Source of the DNA: UBA9554 sp038205135
GTDB taxonomy: Bacteria > Pseudomonadota > Alphaproteobacteria > Rhodobacterales > Rhodobacteraceae
DNA length: 30,951 nt
NCBI GenBank assembly: GCA_038205135.1
Contig: JBBRCF010000028.1
Coordinates: 1-30,951, forward strand
Direction: 5' to 3'
A model generated the notes under the pieces. It was given only the letters and a program-made list of their open reading frames with translations, made no database searches and was not told the DNA's origin. The position numbers were made by a program, and so were the translations under genes. Within the stretch, counting starts at the first letter, position 1. Each line of letters starts with the position of its first letter. Positions 6,913 through 14,720 of this stretch are shown piece after piece.

Positions 6913-7899
6913 ATGCCGGATCATGTGCTGGTCACTGGCGGTGCGGGCTATATCGGCTCGCACGCCTGCAAGGCGCTGCGCGCTGCGGGGTATGTGCCCG
7001 TCACCTTCGACAATCTGGTGACCGGATGGCAGGAGGCGGTGAAGTTCGGCCCGTTCGTGCAGGGCGACCTGCTGGACCGCGCGGCGCTGGATGCTGCCTT
7101 TGCAGCGTGGCAGCCTGTGGCGGTGATGCATTTCGCGGCCCTTTCGCAGGTGGGCGAAAGCATGTCGTTGCCTGGAAAATACTGGCGCAACAACGTGCTG
7201 GGGTCGCTGAACCTGATCGAGGCGGCCTGCGCGGCGGGCTGCCTGGATTTCGTGTTTTCATCGACCTGCGCGACCTACGGCGATCATGACAACGTGGTGC
7301 TGGACGAAGATACGTCGCAACACCCGATCAACGCGTATGGTGCGTCCAAACGCGCGATCGAGGACATTTTGCGCGATTTTGGCGCCAGCAACGGGCTGCG
7401 GTCGGTGATTTTCAGGTATTTCAACGTGGCGGGCGGTGATCCCGACGCCGAGGTGGGTGAATTTCACCGCCCGGAAACGCATCTGATCCCTCTGATGCTG
7501 GATGCCATCGACGGGCGGCGCGGCGCGCTGACGATCTTTGGCACCGATTATCCGACGCCCGATGGCACCTGCATCCGCGATTATGTGCATGTCTGCGATC
7601 TGGTGGATGCGCATGTGCTGGGGTTGCGCTGGCTGCGCGACGACAAGGGCAGCCAAGTTTTCAATCTGGGCACCGGCACCGGGTTTTCGGTGCGCGAGGT
7701 GGTTGCTGCCAGCCGTTCGGTGACCAACCGCGACGTGCCGATGGTCGAAGGGCCGCGGCGTGCGGGCGATTGCACGAAACTGGTGTCCGGGTCCACCCGC
7801 GCGGCAGCCGAACTGGGATGGACGCCGCAACGGTCCGACATGGCGACAATGATCGCCGATGCCTGGAGGTGGCACCAGTCTGGCCACTATACCCGCTGA
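6913..7899 (+). CDS. galE: UDP-glucose 4-epimerase GalE
   Basis: NAD-dependent short-chain dehydrogenase-type enzyme interconverting UDP-glucose and UDP-galactose, using the product of galU directly upstream. The 328-residue protein has the NAD-binding GGAGYIG at 9-15, the catalytic S116-S117-T118 (FSSTCATYG), and the Y142-xxx-K146 pair in NAYGASK. It also has the family segments RYFNVAGGDP, TPDGTCIRDYVHV and FNLGTGTGFSV. The length fits bacterial GalE (about 330-340). It follows galU with a three-base gap and has only a weak ribosome site, so coupling to galU is likely. Its 3' end overlaps the start of the next glycosyltransferase gene. The gene pair supplies both UDP-glucose and UDP-galactose to the cluster. 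Confidence 0.96.
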   Translation: MPDHVLVTGGAGYIGSHACKALRAAGYVPVTFDNLVTGWQEAVKFGPFVQGDLLDRAALDAAFAAWQPVAVMHFAALSQVGESMSLPGKYWRNNVLGSLNLIEAACAAGCLDFVFSSTCATYGDHDNVVLDEDTSQHPINAYGASKRAIEDILRDFGASNGLRSVIFRYFNVAGGDPDAEVGEFHRPETHLIPLMLDAIDGRRGALTIFGTDYPTPDGTCIRDYVHVCDLVDAHVLGLRWLRDDKGSQVFNLGTGTGFSVREVVAASRSVTNRDVPMVEGPRRAGDCTKLVSGSTRAAAELGWTPQRSDMATMIADAWRWHQSGHYTR

Positions 7900-9151
7900 T
7901 CCGCCATTGCATATTCCGGCGCGTCTGCTGGACCTGACGCGGCTGGCCCGGCGGGGCGGACGCGTGCCCACCGGGGTGGACCGCGTCGAACTGGCCTATC
8001 TGGACCGGCTGATCGTTGAACCCGTGCCGTTGTTCGGGTTGGTGAGGACGTCGCTGGGCTATGTGGTTCTGGACCGGACGGGGTGTGCCGCGTTTCGCGA
8101 TCGGGTGGCGGGGGTTCTGCCATGGGGCGCACCGGACCGGCTGTCGCGGATCGTAGGCGGGTCTGATGCGCAGGCGCGGATCGAGGCTGATCTGCGGCGG
8201 CTGGCGCTGGCGCGGTGTTTGCCGATCAGCCTGGGCCGGATGCTGGCCCAGCATCTGCCGCGCAGGGTCAGCTACCTGAACGTCGGTCATTCCAACCTGA
8301 CCGAACGCGTGCTGGTCACGATCCGGCAGCGGCTGGCGGGGCGCATCGCCGTGCTGATCCACGACACCATCCCGCTGGATTACCCGCAGTATCAACGGCC
8401 AGCGACCGAAGGCAGCTTTGCCGCGCTGCTGAAACGGGTGGGCCGCCATGCCGATCTGGTGATCGCCAATTCCGCCGTGACTGCGGCCGATATTGCCCGC
8501 CATCTGGCGCCGCAGGTGCCAAAAATGCTGGTCGCGCATCTGGGCGTGACGGTTGCCACGCCCGCCACGCTGCAATGGCCCATGGGTTTTGACCCGGCGC
8601 GGCCGGTCTTTGCCATGGTCGGCACCATCGAGCCGCGCAAGAACCACGCGCTGATGCTGCAGGTCTGGGACGCGCTGCTGGCTGATCCGCCGCCGGTGAT
8701 GCCGCAACTGGTGATCGCGGGCAGTCGCGGCTGGGAAAACGTGGCGGTTTTCGCGCGGTTGGACGCGCTGGGGCCGCTGGCGCCGCACGTGATCGAAATG
8801 CCGGGACTGCCGGATGCCGCCGTGGCCGGCCTGCTGCGCGCCGCAACCGCGCTGTTGTTCCCATCCTTTGCCGAAGGCTATGGATTGCCCCCGATCGAAG
8901 CGGCGGCGCTGGGCACGCCAGTCATCGCCGCCGATCTGGCGGCAGTGCGCGAAACGCTGGGCGACATTCCCGTTTACCTGAACCCGCTTGACCCCTATCC
9001 TTGGGTCAATCAGATCAAGGCGCGGATCACGCGACCAGAGGCAGGTTCAGAGGCGGCTGTTGGGGCAGGATCGTTCGCGGCGCAGAAACAATCGCTGTTT
9101 TCTCCGCCGACATGGGATATGCATTTCAACGCAGTATTAAGGCGCGCGTGA
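7859..9151 (+). CDS. Glycosyltransferase family 4 (GT-B fold)
   Basis: Retaining glycosyltransferase with a GT-B fold, likely adding a hexose to the surface polysaccharide. Counted from the ATG at 7859 it has 430 residues. The N-terminal acceptor domain begins with a LLDLTRLARRGGRVPTGVDR-type stretch common in this subgroup. The C-terminal donor domain has GTIEPRKNH (255-263), a motif contacting the donor phosphate, and the EX7E motif E339-E347 in FAEGYGLPPIEAAALGTPV. The start is uncertain: the ATG at 7859 has no ribosome site, whereas a perfect GGAGGT (7865-7870) sits nine bases before a CTG at 7880 in the same frame. Either way the gene overlaps galE. A 57-base gap follows before the next gene. 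Confidence 0.9.
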   Translation: MPGGGTSLATIPADPPLHIPARLLDLTRLARRGGRVPTGVDRVELAYLDRLIVEPVPLFGLVRTSLGYVVLDRTGCAAFRDRVAGVLPWGAPDRLSRIVGGSDAQARIEADLRRLALARCLPISLGRMLAQHLPRRVSYLNVGHSNLTERVLVTIRQRLAGRIAVLIHDTIPLDYPQYQRPATEGSFAALLKRVGRHADLVIANSAVTAADIARHLAPQVPKMLVAHLGVTVATPATLQWPMGFDPARPVFAMVGTIEPRKNHALMLQVWDALLADPPPVMPQLVIAGSRGWENVAVFARLDALGPLAPHVIEMPGLPDAAVAGLLRAATALLFPSFAEGYGLPPIEAAALGTPVIAADLAAVRETLGDIPVYLNPLDPYPWVNQIKARITRPEAGSEAAVGAGSFAAQKQSLFSPPTWDMHFNAVLRRA

Positions 9152-9208
9152 CAGGTGTTGTGCGGTTGCCGGGGGCGCCAGGGGGCCGTCCGGCGAAAAG
9201 GAGCAGGG

Positions 9209-10219
9209 GTGGGTATCTGGCGGTCATATCGTCTGCGGCTGCAACGCAAGCGTTGGCTGATCCGGGCATTCCGCAAGCGCCGGGAACTGACCGCCATTGC
9301 CGACCGCACCGCCGCGATCCGGCCCGGTGACATCCTGCTGTTCGCCACGATGCGCAACGAAAAGATCCGCTTGCCGTATTTCCTGCGCTATTATCGCAAA
9401 ATGGGCATCAATCAATTCCTGTTCGTGGACAATGACAGCAATGATGGCAGCCTGGAATACCTGTCCGAACAGCCCGACGTGTCAGTCTGGTACACCCGGC
9501 GCAGTTACAAACGGGCGCGGTTCGGGGCGGACTGGCTGAACTGGTTGCAACGCAAATACGGCCATGGGCATTGGACACTGGTGGTCGATCCGGACGAATT
9601 CCTGGTCTATCCGTTCTGCGATACCCGGCCCCTGCGGGCGCTGACCGACTGGCTGGATGCGTCGTCGATCAAATCGTTTTCCGCCATGCTGCTGGACATG
9701 TATCCCAAAGGCCGGATCGACGCGCAGCCCTATGCCGCCGGGCAGGACCCGCTGGAAATTGCCAACTGGTTCGATGCCGGCAATTACGGCGTCGCCAGAA
9801 ACCGCGTTTTCGGCAATCTGTGGATTCAGGGCGGGCCGCGCCAGCGGATGTTCTTTGCCGATGCGCCCGAAAAATCCCCCGCGCTGAATAAGATCCCGCT
9901 GGTGAAATGGGATCGCCGCTATGCCTATGTCAGCTCGACCCACATGTTGCTGCCGCGCGGCCTGAACCTGGTCTATGACGAATGGGGTGGCGAAAAGGCG
10001 TCCGGGGTGCTGCTGCACACCAAATTCCTCGATACTTTTCCGGAAAAGGCCGCCGAAGAACTGACTCGCCGGCAACATTATGCGGCGTCCGTCGAATACC
10101 GCGCCTATGCCGATAGCCTGCAGGACAACCCGGAACTGTGGTGCAAGTGGAGCGAGAAATACATCAACTGGCGCCAGCTGGAAATTCTTGGTCTGATGTC
10201 GAAAGGGAACTGGGCGTGA
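9209..10219 (+). CDS. Glycosyltransferase family 2-like protein (PF13704 type)
   Basis: Predicted GT-A glycosyltransferase of the group with the N-terminal signature MRNE (48-51), a following run LPYFLRYYRKMGINQFLFVD, the donor loop VDNDSNDGS (73-81) and a VDPDEF metal-binding motif (126-131). This is the pattern of the Glyco_tranf_2_4 family, common in rhodobacterial polysaccharide clusters. The protein is 336 residues. The start is a GTG at 9209 set by AAGGAG (9198-9203), five bases upstream. An in-frame ATG at 9155 would add 18 arginine/glycine-rich residues and has no ribosome site. The stop overlaps the ribosome site of the next gene (GAGGA, 10218-10222), a sign of tight operon structure. 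Donor and acceptor are unknown. Confidence 0.88.
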   Translation: MGIWRSYRLRLQRKRWLIRAFRKRRELTAIADRTAAIRPGDILLFATMRNEKIRLPYFLRYYRKMGINQFLFVDNDSNDGSLEYLSEQPDVSVWYTRRSYKRARFGADWLNWLQRKYGHGHWTLVVDPDEFLVYPFCDTRPLRALTDWLDASSIKSFSAMLLDMYPKGRIDAQPYAAGQDPLEIANWFDAGNYGVARNRVFGNLWIQGGPRQRMFFADAPEKSPALNKIPLVKWDRRYAYVSSTHMLLPRGLNLVYDEWGGEKASGVLLHTKFLDTFPEKAAEELTRRQHYAASVEYRAYADSLQDNPELWCKWSEKYINWRQLEILGLMSKGNWA

Positions 10220-10229
10220 GGATCGCCGC

Positions 10230-11930
10230 ATGACCACGGTGGGCATCGTCATGCTGGTGCACACCGCGCTGGGCCGGGCCGAACAGGTGGCGCGGCACTG
10301 GGCCGCCGCGGGCTGCCCGGTGGTAATCCATGTGGACCGGGTGGTGCCGCGCGCGACGCATGACGCCTTTGTGCGGGCGTTGGCGGACCTGCCCGATGTG
10401 TTGTTTTCGCGGCGCTATCGCTGTGAATGGGGCACCTGGGGGCTGGTTGCGGCCACGCAGGCCGCGTCAGAGGCGATGCTGGCGCAGTTTCCCGCCGTGC
10501 GACACGTCTATCTGGCGTCGGGGTCCTGTCTGCCGCTGCGCCCGGTCGAGGAGCTGATCGATTATCTGGCGGCCCGTCCCCGCACGGATTTCATCGAAAG
10601 CGCGACAACCGCCGACGTGCCCTGGACGGTCGGGGGTCTGGACGAGGAACGGTTTACCCTGCGGTTCCCGTTTTCCTGGCGCAAGCATCGGTACCTGTTT
10701 GATCGGTTCGTCGCGCTGCAACGACGGCTGGGGCTTAAACGCCGCGTCCCCAAAGGGCTGGTGCCGCATATGGGCAGCCAATGGTGGTGCCTGACCCGGC
10801 AGACCCTGTCCGCCATTCTGTCCGATCCCGAACGCGAGCGGTATGACCGCTATTTTTCAAAGGTCTGGATCCCGGACGAAAGCTATTTCCAGACGCTGGT
10901 GCGGTTGTATTCGCAGAACATCGAAAGCCGGTCGCTGACCCTGTCGAAATTCGACTTTCAGGGCAAACCGCACATCTTTTATGATGACCATCTGCAACTT
11001 TTGCGGCGGTCTGACTGTTTTGTGGCGCGCAAGATCTGGTCGCATGCCGACCGGCTGTACGAGGCATTTCTGACCGATCCCGCGACCGCAATGAAACGCA
11101 CCGAACCCAACCCCGGCAAGATCGACCGCATCTTTGCCAAGGCGCTGGAACGGCGGACGCGCGGGCGACCCGGGCTGTACATGCAAGGGCGCTGGCCCAA
11201 CCCCGGCTGGGAAAACGGCGTGACATCGGGGCCCTATTCGGTGTTTTCCGGTTTTGCGGAATTGTTCGACGATTTTAACCCATGGCTGGCACGCGCCACA
11301 GAGGCGCGGGTGCACGGCCATCTGTTTGCGCCCGACCGGGTGGAGTTTGCCGGCGGTCAGGCCGTGACCGAAGGCGCGTTGTCCGACAGTGCCGCGGTGC
11401 GCGACTACAACCCGCGCGCGTTTTTGACCAATCTGGTCTGGAATACCCGCGGTGAACGGCAATGTTTTCAATTCGGGCCGGGCGACACCCAGGATGCGAC
11501 GTGGTTCTTTGCCGCGGACCCCAATGCCCAGATCAGCGTTATTTCCGGGGCGTGGGCGGTGCCGTTGTTTCAGTCCAACCGCAATTTCGCCGACCTGCGC
11601 AAAGAGGCGGCGCTGTTGCAAAAGACTGAAAGCGAGTTTCTGGATGTGCTGCGATCGCCGCATGCAAAGGCCCGCACCCGCATCTGGACCATGGCGGAAT
11701 TCATCGAGGCGCCGATGGAACCGTTGCAGACCGTGATCGACGAAATCGGCCACCGTTCCCTGCGTCGCCTGTCAGAGGCGCCCAAGATGGCCGATCTGCG
11801 CGGGTTCGGACAGTTTTTGCAAAACCTCAAAAATCAGGGCATGCACCCCTATCTGATGGGCGATTTCCCCGTCGAACGCGACGACGCCCCGCCGCCACAA
11901 CGCCCGCGCAAACCCTATCTGGTGCGGTGA
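10230..11930 (+). CDS. GT14-family beta-1,6-N-acetylglucosaminyltransferase-like protein with a large C-terminal extension
   Basis: The N-terminal half (about 1-280) resembles the core-2/I-branching GT14 family: HVD at 34-36, LASGSCLPLRP (95-105), GSQWW (182-186) and PDESYFQT (215-222). These suggest transfer of a GlcNAc or xylose-like residue to make a branch. The C-terminal half (about 285-566) has no motif I can assign to a known function. I recall that rhodobacterial proteins of this architecture carry a DUF (DUF5928, from memory) in that position. The total length of 566 is far above a plain GT14 domain. GAGGA at 10218-10222 lies seven bases before the ATG. It is followed by the double sulfotransferase gene with a three-base gap, so its product may be the glycan that is sulfated. 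Catalytic specificity is inferred, not shown. Confidence 0.87.
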   Translation: MTTVGIVMLVHTALGRAEQVARHWAAAGCPVVIHVDRVVPRATHDAFVRALADLPDVLFSRRYRCEWGTWGLVAATQAASEAMLAQFPAVRHVYLASGSCLPLRPVEELIDYLAARPRTDFIESATTADVPWTVGGLDEERFTLRFPFSWRKHRYLFDRFVALQRRLGLKRRVPKGLVPHMGSQWWCLTRQTLSAILSDPERERYDRYFSKVWIPDESYFQTLVRLYSQNIESRSLTLSKFDFQGKPHIFYDDHLQLLRRSDCFVARKIWSHADRLYEAFLTDPATAMKRTEPNPGKIDRIFAKALERRTRGRPGLYMQGRWPNPGWENGVTSGPYSVFSGFAELFDDFNPWLARATEARVHGHLFAPDRVEFAGGQAVTEGALSDSAAVRDYNPRAFLTNLVWNTRGERQCFQFGPGDTQDATWFFAADPNAQISVISGAWAVPLFQSNRNFADLRKEAALLQKTESEFLDVLRSPHAKARTRIWTMAEFIEAPMEPLQTVIDEIGHRSLRRLSEAPKMADLRGFGQFLQNLKNQGMHPYLMGDFPVERDDAPPPQRPRKPYLVR

Positions 11931-11933
11931 CGC

Positions 11934-13367
11934 ATGTTGCAGCGGTTTGATTATTTCATCGTCTTTGCCGAGATGCGAACCGGATCCAATTTTCTGGAAG
12001 CCAACCTCAATGCGCTGGACGGTGTCACCTGTCATGGCGAAGCGTTCAACCCGCATTTTATCGGTTACCCCAACCGCGATACCATGCTGGATATCACGCA
12101 GGCCATGCGCGAGGCCGACCCCGCCCGTCTGATCGCGGCGGTGAAACAGGCGCCGGGGCTGAATGGGTTTCGCTATTTCCACGATCATGACCCGCGCGTG
12201 TTGCCGGTCGCGCTGCCTGATCCGCGCTGCGCCAAGATCGTGCTGACGCGCAACCCGGCAGAAAGCTATGTGTCGTGGAAAATCGCGCAGGCCACCGGAC
12301 AATGGAAACTGACCAATGTCGCCAAACGCAAGGAGGGGCTGGCCGCGTTTGACGCCGCAGAGTTCGTCGAGCATCTGGACCGGTTGCAGGGGTTTCAGAT
12401 CACCTTGCTGCATGCGTTGCAAACCACCGGACAGACGGCGTTCTATCTGGATTACGATGATCTGCAGGATCTGGATGTGATGAACGGGCTGGCGGTCTGG
12501 CTGGGCGTGCCGGCGCGGCTGACCGATCTGGACCGCAGCCTGAAGGTGCAGAACCCAGAGCCGCTGGCGGCCAAAGTCGTGAATTTCGAGGATATGCAGG
12601 CGGCGCTGGCGGGATTGGACCGGTTCAACCTGACCCGGACGCCAAATTTCGAACCCCGGCGCGGGGCGGCGGTGCCGTCTTATGTGGCTGGCGCGCAGAC
12701 ACCGTTGCTGCATCTGCCGGTCCGGGGCGGGCCGGAACGCGCGGTCTCCGATTGGCTGGCTGCGCTGGATGGCGTGCCGCGCGATACGCTGGTGACGAAA
12801 TTCACCCAAGGCTCGCTGCGACAGTGGCAAAAGGACCATCCCGGCCATCGCAGTTTCGCGGTGATCCGGCATCCGGTGGCGCGCGCGCATGCCGTGTTCT
12901 GCAACCGTATCCTGCCAGTTGGCAAAGGTGCGTTTGGCGAGGTGCGCCAGACCCTGCGGCGCGTCCACAAGTTGCCGCTGCCGCAGGATGCGCCCGGTCC
13001 GGACTGGACGCGCGCACAGCATCAGGCGGCGTTTCTGGCGTTTTTGCGGTTTGTCAAAATCAACCTCGCCGGGCAGACCGCGATCCGCATCGACGCCCAT
13101 TGGGCCAGTCAGGCGCAGCTGATCCAGGGCTTTGCCGAATTTGCCCCTGCCGACGTGATCCTGCGCGAAGACGAGATGGACGTGTGGTTGCCCGCTTTGG
13201 CGATGCAACTAGGTCACCCGAACCCGCCACAATCCGGTCTGGCCACGCCCGATGCGCCTTTCGCCCTTGCCGACATCTGGACGCCAGACATCGAGGCGGC
13301 GACCGAAGCGGCCTATGCCCGGGATTACGCGACCTTTGGCTTTGGCCGCTGGGCACCTGCCACCTGA
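11934..13367 (+). CDS. Tandem (two-domain) sulfotransferase-like protein
   Basis: A 477-residue protein with two sulfotransferase-like halves. The N half (about 1-235) has a 5'-phosphosulfate-binding loop like MRTGSNFL (14-21), a 3'-phosphate-binding motif VLTRNPAESYVSW (103-115) and a YDDL element, so it looks complete. The C half (about 255-475) has FAVIRHPVARAHAVFCNRI (308-326), resembling the 3'-phosphate motif of the Sulfotransfer_2 group, an ILREDEM element (409-415), and the terminal YARDYATFGF typical of that group. I see no classical P-loop in the C half, so it may be degenerate or use a variant site. It would transfer sulfate from PAPS to a glycan, releasing PAP, the CysQ substrate. 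It is the last gene of the plus-strand run, and its stop is four bases from the stop of the convergent ptsN. Confidence 0.8.
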   Translation: MLQRFDYFIVFAEMRTGSNFLEANLNALDGVTCHGEAFNPHFIGYPNRDTMLDITQAMREADPARLIAAVKQAPGLNGFRYFHDHDPRVLPVALPDPRCAKIVLTRNPAESYVSWKIAQATGQWKLTNVAKRKEGLAAFDAAEFVEHLDRLQGFQITLLHALQTTGQTAFYLDYDDLQDLDVMNGLAVWLGVPARLTDLDRSLKVQNPEPLAAKVVNFEDMQAALAGLDRFNLTRTPNFEPRRGAAVPSYVAGAQTPLLHLPVRGGPERAVSDWLAALDGVPRDTLVTKFTQGSLRQWQKDHPGHRSFAVIRHPVARAHAVFCNRILPVGKGAFGEVRQTLRRVHKLPLPQDAPGPDWTRAQHQAAFLAFLRFVKINLAGQTAIRIDAHWASQAQLIQGFAEFAPADVILREDEMDVWLPALAMQLGHPNPPQSGLATPDAPFALADIWTPDIEAATEAAYARDYATFGFGRWAPAT

Positions 13368-13371
13368 TGGA

Positions 13372-13836
13372 TCACGCGGCCTTTTCGGACCTTGGTGCAG
13401 TCAGTACGGTATACAGGGTTGCGGTATCGCTGTTTGCCCGCAATTTTGTGCAAAGCGCGGGCTCGCGCAGCGTGCGCGACACCAGCGCCAGGGCTTTGAG
13501 GTGTTCGACGCCGGCGTCTTCGGGCGCAAACAGCGCAAACACCAGATCGACCGGCTGGCGGTCCACCGCGTCGAAATCGACGGGCTTTTCCAGCCGGACA
13601 AAGGCGCCCACCACCCGGTCCAGATCCGGCAGCCGGGCGTGGGGCAGAGCGACGCCATGCCCCACGCCGGTCGGGCCCAGGCTTTCACGGTCCATCAGGG
13701 CTTCGACGGCCAGCGACGCGCGGATGCCATAGGCCGACGCCACCAGTTCGCCCAGATCGTGAAACAGCCGTTTTTTCGATGTGGCTGCGCCAATCACCTT
13801 GACGGCGCCGGGACGCAGAATGCTGGAAAGATCCAT
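13372..13836 (-). CDS. ptsN: Nitrogen-PTS EIIA component PtsN (EIIANtr)
   Basis: Regulatory phosphoprotein of the nitrogen phosphotransferase system. It accepts phosphate from NPr and controls potassium transport, stress and metabolic responses through protein contacts. The 154 residues form one EIIA-2 domain, with the phosphorylated histidine H66 in GVGHGVALPHARLP, in the same context as H73 of E. coli PtsN. I take the ATG at 13836 (MDLSSILRPG) because the conserved fold starts there and a TAGG element precedes it by six bases. An ATG at 13860 would add eight unsupported residues. It lies 50 bases after hpf, consistent with one transcript. No rpoN, npr or rapZ is seen in this window. Confidence 0.93.
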   Translation of the reverse strand: MDLSSILRPGAVKVIGAATSKKRLFHDLGELVASAYGIRASLAVEALMDRESLGPTGVGHGVALPHARLPDLDRVVGAFVRLEKPVDFDAVDRQPVDLVFALFAPEDAGVEHLKALALVSRTLREPALCTKLRANSDTATLYTVLTAPRSEKAA

Positions 13837-13886
13837 CGTTTGCCTATGTTCGGGCACCATTCACGGTGCGCTGTTGGCCAAGAGGA

Positions 13887-14450
13887 TCAACGCGGATCGA
13901 TCCAACCGACATTGCCGTCGGCACGACGATAGACCACGTTCAACCCCTTTCCGGCTTCGTTGCGAAAGACCAGGAATTGTGCCCCCGCCAGTTCCATCTG
14001 CATTACGGCCTCGCCGACCGATACCGTTGGAATTTTGGCTTCCATCTCGGCAATTATCATCGGCGTCAGGCTGTCGGGTTCCGATTCCTCGTCCTTGCCT
14101 GATGCCAGCACATAAGAGGCCGCGGCGTGGACTTCAACCGGGTCTATGCGGTCCTTGTGGTGATCCTTCAGGCGGCGCTTGTAGCGGCGCAACTGTTTGT
14201 CCAGCTTTTCGCGACAGGATTCGAAGGCTGCGTAAATCTCAGGAGAATGGCCCTTGGCGCTGGCCTGCATGCCGGTGGACAGATGCACTACGGCCTCGCA
14301 CACGGTTTCATGCGCAGATCTTGAAAAGACGACGATGGCGTCGGTTGGCCGGCCGGCATATTTTTCCAGCGTTTCGGTCATTTCCGCCTTCACGTGGGTC
14401 TGCAAGGCTTCGCCGATGTCGATCTGACGGCCGCTGATCTGGTAACGCAT
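13887..14450 (-). CDS. hpf: Long ribosome hibernation-promoting factor HPF (YfiA/RaiA family)
   Basis: Binds the 30S subunit in stationary phase and drives formation of inactive 100S ribosome dimers. The 187-residue length marks the long form. The N-terminal S30AE domain (about 1-105) starts MRYQISGRQIDIGEALQTHV. A charged linker follows, then the C-terminal dimerisation domain (about 130-187) with MIIAEMEAKIPTVSVGEAVMQM and VFRNEAGKGLNVVYRR. The start at 14450 has AGGAG five bases upstream; the open frame reaches back to 14594, but that part lacks conservation and a ribosome site. It lies between lptB and ptsN, where most proteobacteria have rpoN-hpf-ptsN, yet rpoN is missing and a promoter is visible instead. 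Confidence 0.95.
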   Translation of the reverse strand: MRYQISGRQIDIGEALQTHVKAEMTETLEKYAGRPTDAIVVFSRSAHETVCEAVVHLSTGMQASAKGHSPEIYAAFESCREKLDKQLRRYKRRLKDHHKDRIDPVEVHAAASYVLASGKDEESEPDSLTPMIIAEMEAKIPTVSVGEAVMQMELAGAQFLVFRNEAGKGLNVVYRRADGNVGWIDPR

Positions 14451-14572
14451 GTCATCTCCTGTGCTGGAAAGGCCCGGGTTGTAGCCGCGGGGGGGATGCC
14501 CGGCGGAATGCTCGGTTCCGGGATTGGCCCGTTGTCTGGGATTGGACCGCCCGGGCTGATCGCCACCCGGCC

Positions 14573-14592
14573 CTTGCAAGACCTTGCAAGAC
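14573..14592. repeat. Perfect 10-bp tandem duplication in the hpf leader
   Basis: CTTGCAAGAC occurs twice in direct succession (14573-14582 and 14583-14592). Each unit contains the 8-bp palindrome CTTGCAAG. It lies between the candidate hpf promoter and the hpf start, so it would be in the 5' untranslated RNA or act as a dimeric operator. Confidence 0.6.
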
Positions 14593-14646
14593 ATGGGCAG
14601 GACTTCGGTGTGGTGCAGCGATGGAATCCGCGGCTTTCATACGACC

Positions 14647-14676
14647 ATAGGATGCCAGCCGATGGGCGGCTGTCAA
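14647..14676 (-). promoter_or_regulatory. Candidate housekeeping promoter for hpf-ptsN
   Basis: On the minus strand a perfect TTGACA (14676-14671) is followed by an 18-base spacer and TCCTAT (14652-14647). It lies in the 270-base gap between lptB and hpf, which otherwise shows no gene. It implies a leader of about 190 nt. Confidence 0.55.
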
Positions 14677-14720
14677 ATGAAACCGTTCTGTAACACGGAA
14701 CCGAACTGTTGCAGGTAACG

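Noticed and set aside
4587..7131. Long antisense frames opposite the GT2 (430 codons) and galU (401 codons) genes
   Set aside because: The plus-strand proteins are clear; the antisense products are H/Q/R-rich and without motifs.
11772..13208. 478-codon antisense frame over the sulfotransferase gene
   Set aside because: Composition typical of antisense in GC-rich DNA; the plus-strand frame has family motifs at both ends.
14451..14594. 48-residue N-terminal extension of HPF
   Set aside because: AGGAG before ATG 14450 and the conserved MRYQISG start show the extension is untranslated leader.
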